This document shows positions 36,781 through 46,562 of a stretch of DNA of 64,000 nucleotides, piece after piece (the first letter of the stretch is position 1; the number at the start of each line of letters is the position of its first letter). The notes under the pieces were generated by a model that saw nothing but the letters and a program-made list of their open reading frames with translations, made no database searches and had not been told where the DNA came from. The stretch is taken from contig NZ_OEQK01000004.1 of NCBI RefSeq assembly GCF_900240405.1, forward strand, positions 62,001-126,000, in the 5' to 3' direction. Position numbers and translations under genes: made by a program. The stretch is from Salirhabdus sp. Marseille-P4669. Lineage in GTDB: Bacteria > Bacillota > Bacilli > Bacillales > Alkalibacillaceae.

Positions 36781-37212
36781 ATGAAGTTTACGAAATTACA
36801 AGAAAATGCATTGCTTATTGTTTGGGCAATCGCATTAGTAGCGACAATGGGCAGTTTGTTCTATTCTGAGATCATGCATTTTGAGCCATGTAAGTTATGT
36901 TGGTTTCAACGAATTCTCATGTACCCACTTGTCATTATTTTTGGTACTGCCTATGTAAAAAAGGACTTTTCGATAGCTTTGCCTGGATACATATTAAGTA
37001 TGATTGGTGCGCCTTTAGCACTTTATCATTATATAATCCAACAAGTTGATACGTTATCTGCAGATTTCTGTGGACAAGTTTCTTGTACTGCTAAATATGT
37101 GAACTATTTTGGGTTTATTACAATCCCATTCTTATCATTTGTCGCATTCACATTAATTTTCCTAGTTTACACAATCGTTATTGTAAAGAATAAAGGAGCG
37201 GATAAAGTATGA
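36781..37212 (+). CDS. bdbC: Disulfide oxidoreductase BdbC (DsbB family)
   Basis: A 143-residue four-helix membrane protein. The quinone-proximal cysteine pair is in FEPCKLCWFQRI (about residues 37-40) and the second external pair in DFCGQVSCTAKY (about 96-101). It should reoxidise a thiol-disulfide partner using menaquinone. It overlaps the thioredoxin-like gene by 4 bp (ATGA), so the two form an exported-protein disulfide system. AAAGGGGAA precedes the ATG. Synteny with B. subtilis is not conserved here, so the symbol denotes family. Confidence 0.88.
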   Translation: MKFTKLQENALLIVWAIALVATMGSLFYSEIMHFEPCKLCWFQRILMYPLVIIFGTAYVKKDFSIALPGYILSMIGAPLALYHYIIQQVDTLSADFCGQVSCTAKYVNYFGFITIPFLSFVAFTLIFLVYTIVIVKNKGADKV

Positions 37213-37619
37213 AGAAATTAGTTACGATCGGTTTAATCGTAATCGTGTTATTTGGAGGACTTATTGCACTTGTACAATATCAGAAATCACAAGAGCCAGA
37301 CTATTATTATAATCAAATCACTCCCACTGAATTACAAACTGCATTAGACAATGGTGAAACGACTACAGTGTATTTCTACAGTCCTGAATGTGTTCACTGT
37401 CAGGAGGCTACACCGATTGTTGTACCTTTAACAGAGGATTTAGACGTGGATATGAAAAAAGTAAACGTTCTAGAATACGAAGAAGCATGGCAACAGTTCG
37501 GAATAAAAGGTACACCAACGATTAAACATTATGAAAATGGAAAAGAAGTAGCAAAATTAGAAAGCGTTCAAACAAGAGAAGAATATAAAGCTTTCTTTGA
37601 AGAGTATGTATTAGATTAA
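37209..37619 (+). CDS. Membrane-anchored thioredoxin-like protein
   Basis: A 136-residue thioredoxin-fold protein with an N-terminal membrane anchor (TIGLIVIVLFGGLIALVQY). The redox motif is SPECVHCQEA (about residues 60-63 for CVHC), and the cis-proline is in IKGTPTIKHYENG. It is likely the extracytoplasmic partner of the BdbC encoded immediately upstream. It could act as oxidant or reductant, and its CVHC dipeptide does not settle this. Confidence 0.88.
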   Translation: MKKLVTIGLIVIVLFGGLIALVQYQKSQEPDYYYNQITPTELQTALDNGETTTVYFYSPECVHCQEATPIVVPLTEDLDVDMKKVNVLEYEEAWQQFGIKGTPTIKHYENGKEVAKLESVQTREEYKAFFEEYVLD

Positions 37620-37639
37620 TTCTATTTGTTCTAAATGAG

Positions 37640-37676
37640 AAAGGTGGACAAGAATAATTCTTGTCCACCTTTATTA
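37640..37676. terminator. Bidirectional terminator between the thioredoxin gene and hmoB
   Basis: Perfect 15-bp stem AAAGGTGGACAAGAA/TTCTTGTCCACCTTT between convergent genes. It slightly overlaps the hmoB stop. Confidence 0.88.
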
Positions 37677-38171
37677 ATCTATTACTCGATAATGGTGTAC
37701 ATAAGAAGGACCAGCGCTATATGGTGGCTTCTTTTCTTTCTCGTCATCCCCACGTTTATGAGCTTCTTGAAAGGAGGAAGATTCGACCCAGTTTTGAAAG
37801 CTTCGTTCATCATCCCATTGGGTAAAGACAACATACGTATGACCACTGGCAGGCTTTAAGACGCGTAAAGCTTGAAATCCTGGCATTGACTCAATCTTCC
37901 CTTGTCTATTTTTGAACCGATCCTCAAAAATAGGTCGACCTTCATCTGTTACAGGAATGTGATTCATTACGACAAAACCCTCTTCTTTTACATCTCCAAC
38001 ATAGTCTACCGTCTCATAGATTCTCTCCTCGACAAATAAATCGGTATTATTCCCTTCATAATAAGCCAAGGCATTGGTTGCATTTTCTAAGATCCGTATG
38101 TTGGCTTCTGGATGTTTTTCTTTAAGGGTTCTTAAAAACGCTGTCGTTCCATTTGTCATTAAAACCTTCAT
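37674..38171 (-). CDS. hmoB: Heme-degrading monooxygenase HmoB
   Basis: A 165-residue protein. Its C-terminal half is an antibiotic-biosynthesis-monooxygenase fold (FVVMNHIPVTDEG, FEDRFKNRQGKIESMPGF, YVVFTQWDDERSFQNWVES, FQEAHKR), matching Bacillus HmoB (YhgC). HmoB opens heme to release iron. The N-terminal half (KVLMTNGTTAFLRTL) is the family-specific extension. Its place before pbpF and hemEHY matches B. subtilis. Confidence 0.88.
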   Translation of the reverse strand: MKVLMTNGTTAFLRTLKEKHPEANIRILENATNALAYYEGNNTDLFVEERIYETVDYVGDVKEEGFVVMNHIPVTDEGRPIFEDRFKNRQGKIESMPGFQALRVLKPASGHTYVVFTQWDDERSFQNWVESSSFQEAHKRGDDEKEKKPPYSAGPSYVHHYRVID

Positions 38172-38293
38172 GTAAAACCTCCTAACTACATATAATACAA
38201 TTGATTTGGTATTGCGGTATTATTCGACAAAGAATCCACCACCATGCTAATATGGTGTTGCTATCATTTTAACCAGGAGAAAGGTGCAATATC

Positions 38294-40462
38294 ATGAAAT
38301 GGGATAAATTTAATCATAAATGGATAAAGCACCCTGCCGTAAAGTGGGGATTAATCGTCTCCCTTTCCATCATTTTTATTAGTATTATAGGCTATAATAT
38401 GATTTTATTAGGTGGAAAAATGGTTATTGACGACAAAGGATTTGTATTTTCGGAAGCAACTGTTATTCAAAGCCCAACAGGGGAAGAAGTGGCTACTTTA
38501 TATAGTCAAAATCGTACCTTTGTACCAATTGACCAAATACCAGAGCATGTGCAAAATGCATTTGTAGCAATTGAAGACGAACGTTTTTATGAACATGCAG
38601 GAGTAGACTTTTCTTCTGTATTAAGAGCGGTTTATAAAGATGTGATTGCGATGGATAAGGTAGAAGGAGCCAGTACGATTACCCAGCAGCTAGTAAAAAA
38701 TGTTTTTCTTACAAATGATAAAACATGGATGCGCAAAACAAAGGAAGTAATGGGAGCGATTTATTTAGAACGAAATGTAAGCAAAGATAAAATCTTAGAA
38801 TATTACTTAAACGAAATATACTTTGGACATGGTGTGTATGGAATAGAGAAAGCGGCGAATTACTTTTTTGGGAAAAGCGTCCAAAATCTAACCGTATCTG
38901 AAGGAGCGATGCTAGCAGCAATCCCGAAGGCCCCAAGTCATTACTCACCTGTAGACCAACCAGAGAAAGCGCAAGAACGTAGAAACGTGGTATTAGCGAA
39001 AATGCATGAATTGAATATGATTGATGCAGAAGTCATGTCCGCTAATCAAGGGAAAACGCTAGGGGTAGAATTAGATGAGCAAAAATCGAGACCATGGATT
39101 GAAACATATGTAGACCTCGTTTTACAAGAAGCGGAGGAGAAATATCATATTAGTAAAGAAGAAATATATCGAGGCGGTTATAAAATCGTTACTGGAATTA
39201 ATCCTACTGCGCAGCAAATTGCTTATGAGCAATTTCAAAATGATACATACTTTAATGGGTCCATAGATGGTGTTGAGGGGGCTTTTGTCTTAATCGATGA
39301 AGAAACGGGAGCTATATCTGCAGCGATTGGTGGTCGACAATTTAAGCGTGGGGATATAAATCGGGTAATGGTGGAGAGACAACCAGGTTCTACTTTTAAA
39401 CCATTGGCTGTTTTTGCTCCAGCATTAGAGCAAGAGGATTATCAACCCTTTTCATTATTAACAGATGAATTGCGAACATACGACGATGACTATACACCAA
39501 GGAATTATGATGACCAATATGCAGGTGAAGTGACAATGTATGATGCTTTAGTATTGTCTAAAAATGCACCTGCCGTTTGGTTGTTAGATAAAATAGGTAT
39601 TTCATATGCTAAGGAATTTTTATTGAAGATGGGTATGGAATTGCCGAATGATCGTAATTTAAGCATAGCTTTAGGAGGACTCTTTAAGGGCGTTACTCCA
39701 TTACAAATGGCCCAATCCTACCGTGCATTTTTACATGAGGGAAAAGCAATTGAAGCCTACACCATCTTAGAAATTCAAAATCGGGATGGAGAAGTGATTG
39801 CTTCTGTTGATCCAAAAGAAACAGAAGTATTTTCACCGCAAACGGCATGGAACATAACAAGAATGCTTGAAGCGGTTGTGGAGACGGGAACAGGAGCTGC
39901 AGGGGAGTATGAAAAAGCACTAGCAGGTAAAACAGGCTCTACTCAGCATCCGTACGAAAAAGACGGGTATAAGGATACCTGGTTTGTTGGGTATACACCG
40001 GAATACGTAGGTGCAGCTTGGATTGGATACGACCAATCGGATGAAGAACATTACTTAAAAACAGGTAGCAGTGCACCAACCATGCTAATGAAAAATATAT
40101 TGTCCGAGCTAGACCGAAAAGAAAACCTAAAGGCTGCATTTGAAAAGCCGGATAATGTCAAGGATTTACCAAAACCAATTGAGTTACCAATTATTGATGA
40201 TTTGCAAGGTGATAAGGATTTTGGACTCTTTAGTGGTGTTTCTGTGGAATTACAATGGACAGCTAGCGAGGACGAACGAATTGTATATCGCATTTACGAA
40301 AAAACCGAAGATGGAATGAATTTCATTGATGAAGTAAAAGGTAAAGGATATTACAAGGATAAAAGTGCAAAGATGTTTGATGAAATAACGTATTTTGTCA
40401 TTCCTTATAATCCGTTAACCGATCAATTTGGAGAAATTTCCAATGAAGTGAAGGTTGATTAA
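38294..40462 (+). CDS. pbpF: Class A penicillin-binding protein PbpF
   Basis: A 722-residue bifunctional cell-wall synthase. One N-terminal membrane anchor (WGLIVSLSIIFISIIGYNMI) is followed by the GT51 transglycosylase domain with EDERFYEHAGVD and EGASTITQQLVKN. The transpeptidase domain has the SxxK motif (QPGSTFKPL), SKN and KTGS (AGKTGST). The C-terminal 100 residues resemble a fibronectin-like domain (SVELQWTASEDERIVYRIYEK in part). An AGGAGAAAGG site precedes the ATG. It lies directly before the heme operon, as in B. subtilis, where PbpF is forespore-expressed. Confidence 0.93.
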   Translation: MKWDKFNHKWIKHPAVKWGLIVSLSIIFISIIGYNMILLGGKMVIDDKGFVFSEATVIQSPTGEEVATLYSQNRTFVPIDQIPEHVQNAFVAIEDERFYEHAGVDFSSVLRAVYKDVIAMDKVEGASTITQQLVKNVFLTNDKTWMRKTKEVMGAIYLERNVSKDKILEYYLNEIYFGHGVYGIEKAANYFFGKSVQNLTVSEGAMLAAIPKAPSHYSPVDQPEKAQERRNVVLAKMHELNMIDAEVMSANQGKTLGVELDEQKSRPWIETYVDLVLQEAEEKYHISKEEIYRGGYKIVTGINPTAQQIAYEQFQNDTYFNGSIDGVEGAFVLIDEETGAISAAIGGRQFKRGDINRVMVERQPGSTFKPLAVFAPALEQEDYQPFSLLTDELRTYDDDYTPRNYDDQYAGEVTMYDALVLSKNAPAVWLLDKIGISYAKEFLLKMGMELPNDRNLSIALGGLFKGVTPLQMAQSYRAFLHEGKAIEAYTILEIQNRDGEVIASVDPKETEVFSPQTAWNITRMLEAVVETGTGAAGEYEKALAGKTGSTQHPYEKDGYKDTWFVGYTPEYVGAAWIGYDQSDEEHYLKTGSSAPTMLMKNILSELDRKENLKAAFEKPDNVKDLPKPIELPIIDDLQGDKDFGLFSGVSVELQWTASEDERIVYRIYEKTEDGMNFIDEVKGKGYYKDKSAKMFDEITYFVIPYNPLTDQFGEISNEVKVD

Positions 40463-40492
40463 GGCAATTTCGTGACAATACGTGCCTTTTTG
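40461..40492 (+). terminator. Hairpin after pbpF
   Basis: AAGGCA and TGCCTT enclose a smaller CGT/ACG pairing, followed by TTTTTG. It lies 60 bp before hemE. Confidence 0.55.
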
Positions 40493-40554
40493 TATACAGT
40501 CAAGAAAATTTCGTTTACCATATATATTGGATTAAGAGTGAAGGGTGAAAGATA

Positions 40555-41586
40555 ATGACGCAATTTAATGATACGATTTTAAAGGCTTTTAGAGGAGAAA
40601 AAACAGACTATGTACCTCTATGGTATATGCGACAGGCAGGACGTTCGCAGCCTGAATACCGAAAATTAAAGGAGAAATATTCACTATTTGAAATAACTCA
40701 TCAACCAGAGCTTTGTGCCTATGTAACGAAGCTGCCAGTTGATAACTACAATGTGGATGCAGCTATTCTGTATAAAGATATTATGTCTCCACTACCACCA
40801 ATTGGGGTAAATGTTGAAATTAAGCCAGGCATCGGTCCAGTTATTGAAAATCCAATTCGTTCAAAAGCAGATATTGAACGATTAGGGGAGCTTGATCCTG
40901 AACAGGATGTACCATATGTATTAAAAACGATTGAAATCCTTACAAAAGAACAATTAAATGTACCGCTAATTGGTTTTAGTGGAGCACCTTTCACGCTTGC
41001 AAGCTACATGATTGAAGGTGGACCATCTAAGGATTACAATAAAACGAAAGCAATGATGTATGGGGATTCTAAGACTTGGTTTGCGTTAATGGATAAATTA
41101 GGGGATTTGGTCATCACATACGTAAAAGCACAAATTAAAGCTGGTGCAAAGGCAATCCAAATTTTTGACTCTTGGATTGGGGCAGTAAGTGCAGATGACT
41201 ACCGTTACTATATTAAACCAACTATGAATCGTATCTTTTCTAGTCTTAAGGATGAAGAAGCTGCGACGATCTTATTTGGTGTAAATACTGGCCATCTATT
41301 ACAGGAGTTTCATGACTTACCAGTGGATGTGATTGGATTAGATTGGCGTACATCTATTCAACAGGCAAGAGCAATGGGAATTACGAAGACGGTTCAAGGA
41401 AATCTTGATCCAGCAGTTTTATTAGCCGATTGGTCCATTATTGAAGAGCGCGTGAAACGAATTTTAGATCAAGGAATGAGTCAACCAGGTTACGTATTTA
41501 ACTTAGGGCATGGAGTATTCCCAGATATTAAACCAGAAACATTAAAACGATTAACAGCATTTATTCATGATTATACAAGAAATTAA
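40555..41586 (+). CDS. hemE: Uroporphyrinogen decarboxylase
   Basis: A 343-residue cytoplasmic enzyme converting uroporphyrinogen III to coproporphyrinogen III. Signatures: [16 protein letters not shown] near the N-terminus, [32 protein letters not shown], and the C-terminal [14 protein letters not shown]. The length is normal. It is the first gene of hemE-hemH-hemY, with 21 bp to the hemH ATG. Confidence 0.95.
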   Translation: MTQFNDTILKAFRGEKTDYVPLWYMRQAGRSQPEYRKLKEKYSLFEITHQPELCAYVTKLPVDNYNVDAAILYKDIMSPLPPIGVNVEIKPGIGPVIENPIRSKADIERLGELDPEQDVPYVLKTIEILTKEQLNVPLIGFSGAPFTLASYMIEGGPSKDYNKTKAMMYGDSKTWFALMDKLGDLVITYVKAQIKAGAKAIQIFDSWIGAVSADDYRYYIKPTMNRIFSSLKDEEAATILFGVNTGHLLQEFHDLPVDVIGLDWRTSIQQARAMGITKTVQGNLDPAVLLADWSIIEERVKRILDQGMSQPGYVFNLGHGVFPDIKPETLKRLTAFIHDYTRN

Positions 41587-41607
41587 TACTTAAACGAGGT
41601 GTTCATA

Positions 41608-42552
41608 ATGGAAAAGAAAAAAATGGGATTACTAGTGATGGCTTATGGTACACCCTATAAAGAAGAGGATATTGAACCGTATTATACACACATTCGTCAT
41701 GGTAGAAAGCCAGAGCCAGAAATGCTAGAGGATTTAAAAAATCGCTATGAAGCAATTGGTGGCATTTCACCTTTAGCGCGTATTACTACAGAACAAGCGG
41801 AAGCACTTGAGAAGAAATTAAATGAAATGCAAGATGACATTCAATTTACAATGTACCTAGGTTTAAAGCATATTCATCCATTTATCGAAGATGCAGTAGA
41901 ACAAATGGGCAAAGATGGTATTAAAGAAGCCGTAAGTATCGTTCTTGCACCACACTATTCCACTTTTAGTGTTAAATCTTATAACACAAGAGCACAAGAA
42001 GAGGGAGAAAAATACGGTATTACCATAACTTCTGTGGAAAGCTTCTACAAAGAGCCTGGATTCATTAATTATTGGGTGAACCAAATTAAAAAAGTATACG
42101 GTGAAATGACAGATCAACAACGTGAAAAAGCTGTACTAGTAGTATCTGCGCATAGCCTACCAGAGAAAATTTTACAATATGGTGATCCATATCCAAAGCA
42201 ATTACAAGAAACTGCTGATTTAATTGCAGAAGGTGCTGGAATTAAGGATTATGCACTTGGATGGCAAAGTGAAGGAAATACACCAGATCCTTGGTTAGGA
42301 CCAGACGTTCAAGATTTAACTCGTGATTTGTATGAAAAGAATGGTTATCGTACATTTGTATATGCTCCAGTTGGCTTTGTAGCAGAGCATTTAGAAGTAC
42401 TTTATGATAATGATTATGAATGTAAAGTAGTTTGTGAGGAGCTTGGTGCGGACTATTTCCGTCCTGAGATGCCAAATAGTAAACCACAATTTATTGATAC
42501 GCTTGCGACTGTTGTGTTGAAACAAGTTCAAAGCGGTGTTCCAAATGAATAA
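41608..42552 (+). CDS. hemH: Ferrochelatase (coproporphyrin ferrochelatase)
   Basis: A 314-residue ferrochelatase. Active-site features are [39 protein letters not shown] (histidine ligand), [19 protein letters not shown], and [17 protein letters not shown] with the catalytic glutamate. In Firmicutes it inserts iron into coproporphyrin III. ATG at 41608 is preferred over GTG 41599, which overlaps the ribosome site. It overlaps hemY by 8 bp. Confidence 0.94.
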   Translation: MEKKKMGLLVMAYGTPYKEEDIEPYYTHIRHGRKPEPEMLEDLKNRYEAIGGISPLARITTEQAEALEKKLNEMQDDIQFTMYLGLKHIHPFIEDAVEQMGKDGIKEAVSIVLAPHYSTFSVKSYNTRAQEEGEKYGITITSVESFYKEPGFINYWVNQIKKVYGEMTDQQREKAVLVVSAHSLPEKILQYGDPYPKQLQETADLIAEGAGIKDYALGWQSEGNTPDPWLGPDVQDLTRDLYEKNGYRTFVYAPVGFVAEHLEVLYDNDYECKVVCEELGADYFRPEMPNSKPQFIDTLATVVLKQVQSGVPNE

Positions 42553-43948
42553 AAAGCGTATTGTAGTAATAGGCGGCGGTATAGCAGGACTTACCGCTGC
42601 CTATTACTTGAAAAAAGAAATGGAAACGAAAAAATTACCCTATGAACTCCAGCTTATTGAGGCTAGTGAAAAACTAGGGGGTAAAATGCAAACCATTCAA
42701 CGGGATGGTTTCACGATTGAGAGGGGACCTGATTCATTTTTAGCGCGGAAGAAAAGTGCGTCTCGTCTTGCTATCAATCTAGGAATTGATGACCAGCTCG
42801 TACGTGTTGCAACAGGACAATCTTACATTTTAGCAAATGACCGTCTTCATAAAATGCCAAAGGGTGCTTTTATGGGTATCCCTACAAGAATGACACCATT
42901 CTTGTTTTCTAGTTTATTTACTTTATCCGGGAAATTGAGAGCTGCTGGTGATTATGTTTTACCGAAAAGCAAGCCACAGCAAGACCAATCGTTAGGTGCA
43001 TTTTTTCGTCGACGTTTAGGAAATGAAGTAGTAGAGAATCTAATAGAGCCATTATTATCCGGAATTTATGCGGGGGATTTAGATGATTTGAGTTTAATGG
43101 CCACGTTTCCAAACTTTTATCATATGGAACAAACCCATCGTAGTTTAATTAAAGGGATTAAAAAGACAATGCCGAAGCCAAAGGAATCGAAGGATAAGCC
43201 AAAGCAAGGACAGTTTTTAACCTTCCGAAACGGTTTATCAACCATGATTGATGCGTTGGAGAAGGAATTGCAGGATTGTATTATAACAGGTGTTCCTGTT
43301 CAGCATATCGCTAAAAAAACAGAGAATTATCATTTATTGTTAGATAATGATGAGGTTATAGAAGCAGACTCGGTTATCATTGCAACTCCCCATTTTGCCA
43401 TGCAGAAAATGCTTAGCCAATATGATTTTATGGCAATATTTAAAGAAATGCCAGCAACTTCTGTAGCCAATGTCGCGATGGCTTTTAATAAAGAAGATAT
43501 TAAACAGGATATTGATGGAACCGGCTTTGTTATTTCTAGAAATAGCAGCTATCGAATTACAGCAGTAACTTGGACACATAAAAAGTGGCCACATACAACC
43601 CCTGAGGGAAAGGCACTCGTACGCTGTTATGTTGGTAGACCGAATGATCAAGAGGTAGTAGATTTTTCAGATGAAGAGATTGAAGAAATCGTACTGAAAG
43701 ATCTGAATAAAACGATGAACATTACGGCAAAGCCTCAATTTAAAGTTATTTCTAGATGGAGAAATGCTATGCCACAATATACAGTGGGGCATAAAGATCG
43801 TGTTGACACGCTAAAGGAACAAATAAATCAACACTTACCAGGTTTATTTTTCGCGGGAAGTTCCTTTGAAGGTATCGGTGTTCCAGACTGTATTGACCAA
43901 GGTGAAGAAGCAGTTCAGCAGGTCCTTTCGTTTTTAGGGGACAATTAG
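42545..43948 (+). CDS. hemY: Coproporphyrinogen III oxidase (HemY/CgoX)
   Basis: A 467-residue FAD-dependent oxidase. The Rossmann dinucleotide motif is [16 protein letters not shown], followed by [11 protein letters not shown] and [15 protein letters not shown]. The C-terminal FAD-binding motif is [21 protein letters not shown]. It forms coproporphyrin III ahead of ferrochelatase in the coproporphyrin-dependent heme route. It is translationally coupled to hemH (8-bp overlap) and followed by a terminator. Confidence 0.94.
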   Translation: MNKKRIVVIGGGIAGLTAAYYLKKEMETKKLPYELQLIEASEKLGGKMQTIQRDGFTIERGPDSFLARKKSASRLAINLGIDDQLVRVATGQSYILANDRLHKMPKGAFMGIPTRMTPFLFSSLFTLSGKLRAAGDYVLPKSKPQQDQSLGAFFRRRLGNEVVENLIEPLLSGIYAGDLDDLSLMATFPNFYHMEQTHRSLIKGIKKTMPKPKESKDKPKQGQFLTFRNGLSTMIDALEKELQDCIITGVPVQHIAKKTENYHLLLDNDEVIEADSVIIATPHFAMQKMLSQYDFMAIFKEMPATSVANVAMAFNKEDIKQDIDGTGFVISRNSSYRITAVTWTHKKWPHTTPEGKALVRCYVGRPNDQEVVDFSDEEIEEIVLKDLNKTMNITAKPQFKVISRWRNAMPQYTVGHKDRVDTLKEQINQHLPGLFFAGSSFEGIGVPDCIDQGEEAVQQVLSFLGDN

Positions 43949-43972
43949 TAAAGTGTAATGATTTTTTACAGA

Positions 43973-44012
43973 AAACCTGAATGTAGAGCAAAGACTACAT
44001 TTAGGTTTTTTT
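43973..44012 (+). terminator. Terminator of hemEHY
   Basis: AAACCTGAATGTAG pairs with CTACATTTAGGTTT (one mismatch), followed by TTTTTATT. Confidence 0.88.
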
Positions 44013-44104
44013 ATTGGATCCATAACTTCTTAAGTAATTTTAAGAAGGGTTGTTGTCGTGATTGGACAGTTAGTTATAAGCTCAAGCCTTTTTTATGTTA
44101 TTGT

Positions 44105-44140
44105 AAAAAAAGAAGATCTGACTTTAATAGTCAGACCTTT
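44105..44140 (-). terminator. Probable terminator of yhfH
   Basis: AGATCTGACT/AGTCAGACCT hairpin. On the minus strand it is followed by TTCTTTTTTT. It lies about 130 bp beyond the yhfH stop. The rest of 43950-44270 shows no gene I can support. Confidence 0.6.
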
Positions 44141-44270
44141 GAAAGAAAGGTGGAATGAAAATCAACAAATTCATCATTTAGCGCATTAACGGATAAAAAC
44201 AACCTCATGATAGAACTAAGGGTATTGCAAGTGATTTCAGAAGAATCCTAGTAAATGAACGGATTCCTCT

Positions 44271-44399
44271 TTATCGGGCAGGATGATCACACTCATCACA
44301 TATATTTCCGTAGCAATCCGCTTTTTCATCAATCTGTTCGCCACAAACTTTACAAACTTTCTTAGGTAAATTTCTGAAAAATTCGATCACACTAGTCAT
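44271..44399 (-). CDS. yhfH: YhfH-family zinc-ribbon peptide
   Basis: A 42-residue protein starting MTSVIEFFRNLPKK. Two CxxC pairs (CKVC and CDEC), an additional cysteine in ADCYGNIC, and a histidine after the last pair could bind one zinc. Size, motif order and location immediately before yhfI match the YhfH family. The ATG follows GGAGGGATT. No function is known. Confidence 0.82.
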   Translation of the reverse strand: MTSVIEFFRNLPKKVCKVCGEQIDEKADCYGNICDECDHPAR

Positions 44400-44527
44400 G
44401 AGCAATCCCTCCACTTTGGTTAATTTTTTTTAGTAAACGATTTTCTTTATTAGTATTGTATTATAACACAGTATATTATGCAACCATCTGTTTTATAACA
44501 ATTATATTTTAAAGGAGGAATGAACGC

Positions 44528-45256
44528 ATGAAAATAACCGTTATTGGGTATTATGGGGCTTATCCAGAGGGAGAATCAGCAACTTCCTGTTATCTTTTAG
44601 AAAAGGATGGTTTTGCTGTTTTATTGGATTGTGGAAGTGGAACACTCTCAAGACTCCCTTTATATAAAGCTGTAGCAGATTTAGATGCTGTTGTTTTATC
44701 CCATTACCATCATGATCATGTAGCAGACATTGGACCACTTCAATATTTTCACATCGTCCAAAATGGTATTCATGGTACAAATAACATTCTGCCCATATAT
44801 GGACATCAGGAGGAGGAAGAACAGTTCAACAGATTAACTGGTAAATACACAGTAGGAAAATCCTATCAAGAAAAAGAGCCATTAACGCTTGGTCCTTTTA
44901 CCTTTACCTTTTATAAAACCGTTCATCCTGTTCCTTGCTTTGCAATGAAAATTACAGATGGACAGAAAACATGTTTTTATACAGCGGATACTAGTTATTT
45001 TGATCGTCTGTCTGAATACTGCAAAGATGTAGACTTACTTATTGCTGATTGTAGCTTTTACGAGGGGATGGATGGTTCTGGTCCTGGGCATATGACGAGT
45101 GAGGAATGTGGAAAAGTGGCAAAGGCAGCAAATGTAAAACAACTATGGTTAAGCCACCTCCCGCATTTTGGAGAGATCACTAAGCTAAAGGAAGAAGCAA
45201 AAAAATATTACGACGGTGCTATTTCACTAGCCATTGAAGGACTAAGCTTTCCATAA
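44528..45256 (+). CDS. yhfI: MBL-fold metallohydrolase YhfI
   Basis: A 242-residue metallo-beta-lactamase-fold hydrolase of the RNase Z-like subgroup. Metal motifs are LSHYHHDHVADIG, KTVHPVPCFAMKI, the FYTADTSYF aspartate and LWLSHLPHFGE. B. subtilis YhfI has been described as a phosphodiesterase-like or cyclic-nucleotide-acting enzyme. That detail is recalled and not secure. AAAGGAGGAATG-type ribosome site. Confidence 0.88.
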   Translation: MKITVIGYYGAYPEGESATSCYLLEKDGFAVLLDCGSGTLSRLPLYKAVADLDAVVLSHYHHDHVADIGPLQYFHIVQNGIHGTNNILPIYGHQEEEEQFNRLTGKYTVGKSYQEKEPLTLGPFTFTFYKTVHPVPCFAMKITDGQKTCFYTADTSYFDRLSEYCKDVDLLIADCSFYEGMDGSGPGHMTSEECGKVAKAANVKQLWLSHLPHFGEITKLKEEAKKYYDGAISLAIEGLSFP

Positions 45257-45340
45257 TATTAAAATAATCATTATTTTTGATTTATTTTGTCGAAAACCGT
45301 ACAATTAGGTGGGAGCTTAAATTAAAGGAGGAAAATAGCG

Positions 45341-46348
45341 ATGATGTTATTTATTGATAATGAAGGTATTAACGATCCTCGAATTAATTTAGCAATTGAG
45401 GAATATGCACTAAAGCATCTAAAAATCGAAGGTGACAATACATATTTGCTATTCTACATAAATGAGCCATCTATTATCATTGGTCGAAACCAAAATACAA
45501 TTGAAGAAATCAATACAGATTTTGTAGAAGAAAACAATATTAAAGTAGTACGTCGCTTGTCTGGTGGCGGAGCAGTATATCATGATCTACAAAATTTAAA
45601 CTTCAGCTTTTTAGCGAAAGATGATGGGGATAGCTTTGCGAACTTTGCTAAATTTGCTCAGCCGGTAATCGATGCTTTAAAAGCACTTGGTGTGGATGCA
45701 GAAATGTCTGGACGCAATGATATTCAAGTAGGTGGTCGTAAAATTTCTGGTAATGCACAGTTTTCTACTAAAGGTCGTATGTTTAGTCACGGTACATTAA
45801 TGCTTGATTCGGAAATTGAAAATGTTGTATCTGCATTGAAAGTGAAGGCAGAAAAAATACAATCAAAAGGTATTAAGTCTATCCGTAGTCGTGTAGCAAA
45901 CATTTCTGAATTTCTTGAAGAAAAAATTACTATGGAAGAATTTAAAGCCTTGTTACTACGTCATATCTTTAATGTAGATTCTGTTGATGAGGTACCGAAA
46001 TATAAATTAACAGAAGCGGATTGGAAGAAGATCCATGAAATTTCGAAAATCCGTTACCAAACATGGGAATGGAACTATGGAAAGTCACCAGCCTTTGATA
46101 TTCAAAACTCCAAGCGTTTTGAAGGTGTTGGAAGCATCGATGTACGTTTAGATGTTGCAAAAGGCGTTATTAAGGATTGTAAGATTTTCGGGGACTTCTT
46201 TGGTATTGGTGAAGTTGCAGATATTGAGGAAAAATTGAAAGGTGCTACATATAATAGAGATGGAATTGAAAAAGCACTTGCTGATGTAGACATAAAACAT
46301 TATTTTGGCAGAATTGATAAAGAAGATTTTATTAAATTAGTGTATTAA
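45341..46348 (+). CDS. lplJ: Lipoate-protein ligase LplJ
   Basis: A 335-residue ligase that activates free lipoate (or octanoate) with ATP and attaches it to E2 and GcvH domains. Motifs: IIIGRNQNTIEEIN, VVRRLSGGGAVYHDLQNLNFSF (lipoate-AMP site), GRNDIQVGGRKISGNAQ, and GTLMLDSEIENV. The C-terminal accessory domain (last 80 residues) is present, as in full-length LplJ. An AAAGGAGGAAAA site precedes the ATG. It is followed by two consecutive hairpins. Confidence 0.94.
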   Translation: MMLFIDNEGINDPRINLAIEEYALKHLKIEGDNTYLLFYINEPSIIIGRNQNTIEEINTDFVEENNIKVVRRLSGGGAVYHDLQNLNFSFLAKDDGDSFANFAKFAQPVIDALKALGVDAEMSGRNDIQVGGRKISGNAQFSTKGRMFSHGTLMLDSEIENVVSALKVKAEKIQSKGIKSIRSRVANISEFLEEKITMEEFKALLLRHIFNVDSVDEVPKYKLTEADWKKIHEISKIRYQTWEWNYGKSPAFDIQNSKRFEGVGSIDVRLDVAKGVIKDCKIFGDFFGIGEVADIEEKLKGATYNRDGIEKALADVDIKHYFGRIDKEDFIKLVY

Positions 46349-46356
46349 AATAGAAT

Positions 46357-46428
46357 AAGGGAAATGTAATGAATAAATGTTCCCTTTTTGAAAACTTGAA
46401 AGGATTTTTTGTCCTTTCAAGTTTTTTC
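46357..46428 (+). terminator. Double terminator after lplJ
   Basis: Hairpin 1: AAGGGAA/TTCCCTT with TTTTT (46357-46389). Hairpin 2: CTTGAAAGGA/TCCTTTCAAG with TTTTTTCTTTT (46395-46428). Confidence 0.85.
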
Positions 46429-46504
46429 TTTTAGGGAAAAATCCTATGAAAACCTTTTCTTGTCTAAATCCCTTTACTATTTTATAATAATAATAGTATT
46501 TTTT

Positions 46505-46534
46505 TATACTAATAATGAATGACTATTCATTCAT
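46505..46534 (+). promoter_or_regulatory. lcfB promoter -10 with overlapping FadR operator
   Basis: A near-perfect palindrome ATGAATGACTATTCATTCAT (46515-46534) matches the B. subtilis FadR consensus (TGAATGA-N4-TCATTCA type). It lies just downstream of a TATACT -10 element (46505-46510), so a bound repressor would cover the transcription start. Long-chain acyl-CoA is the known FadR inducer. Confidence 0.82.
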
Positions 46535-46562
46535 AATGTGAAAAGGGGAGGCGAGGCTTTTT

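Noticed and set aside
43950-44160. 66-codon plus-strand frame after hemY
   Set aside because: It runs through the hemY terminator and another hairpin and has no ribosome site or family match.
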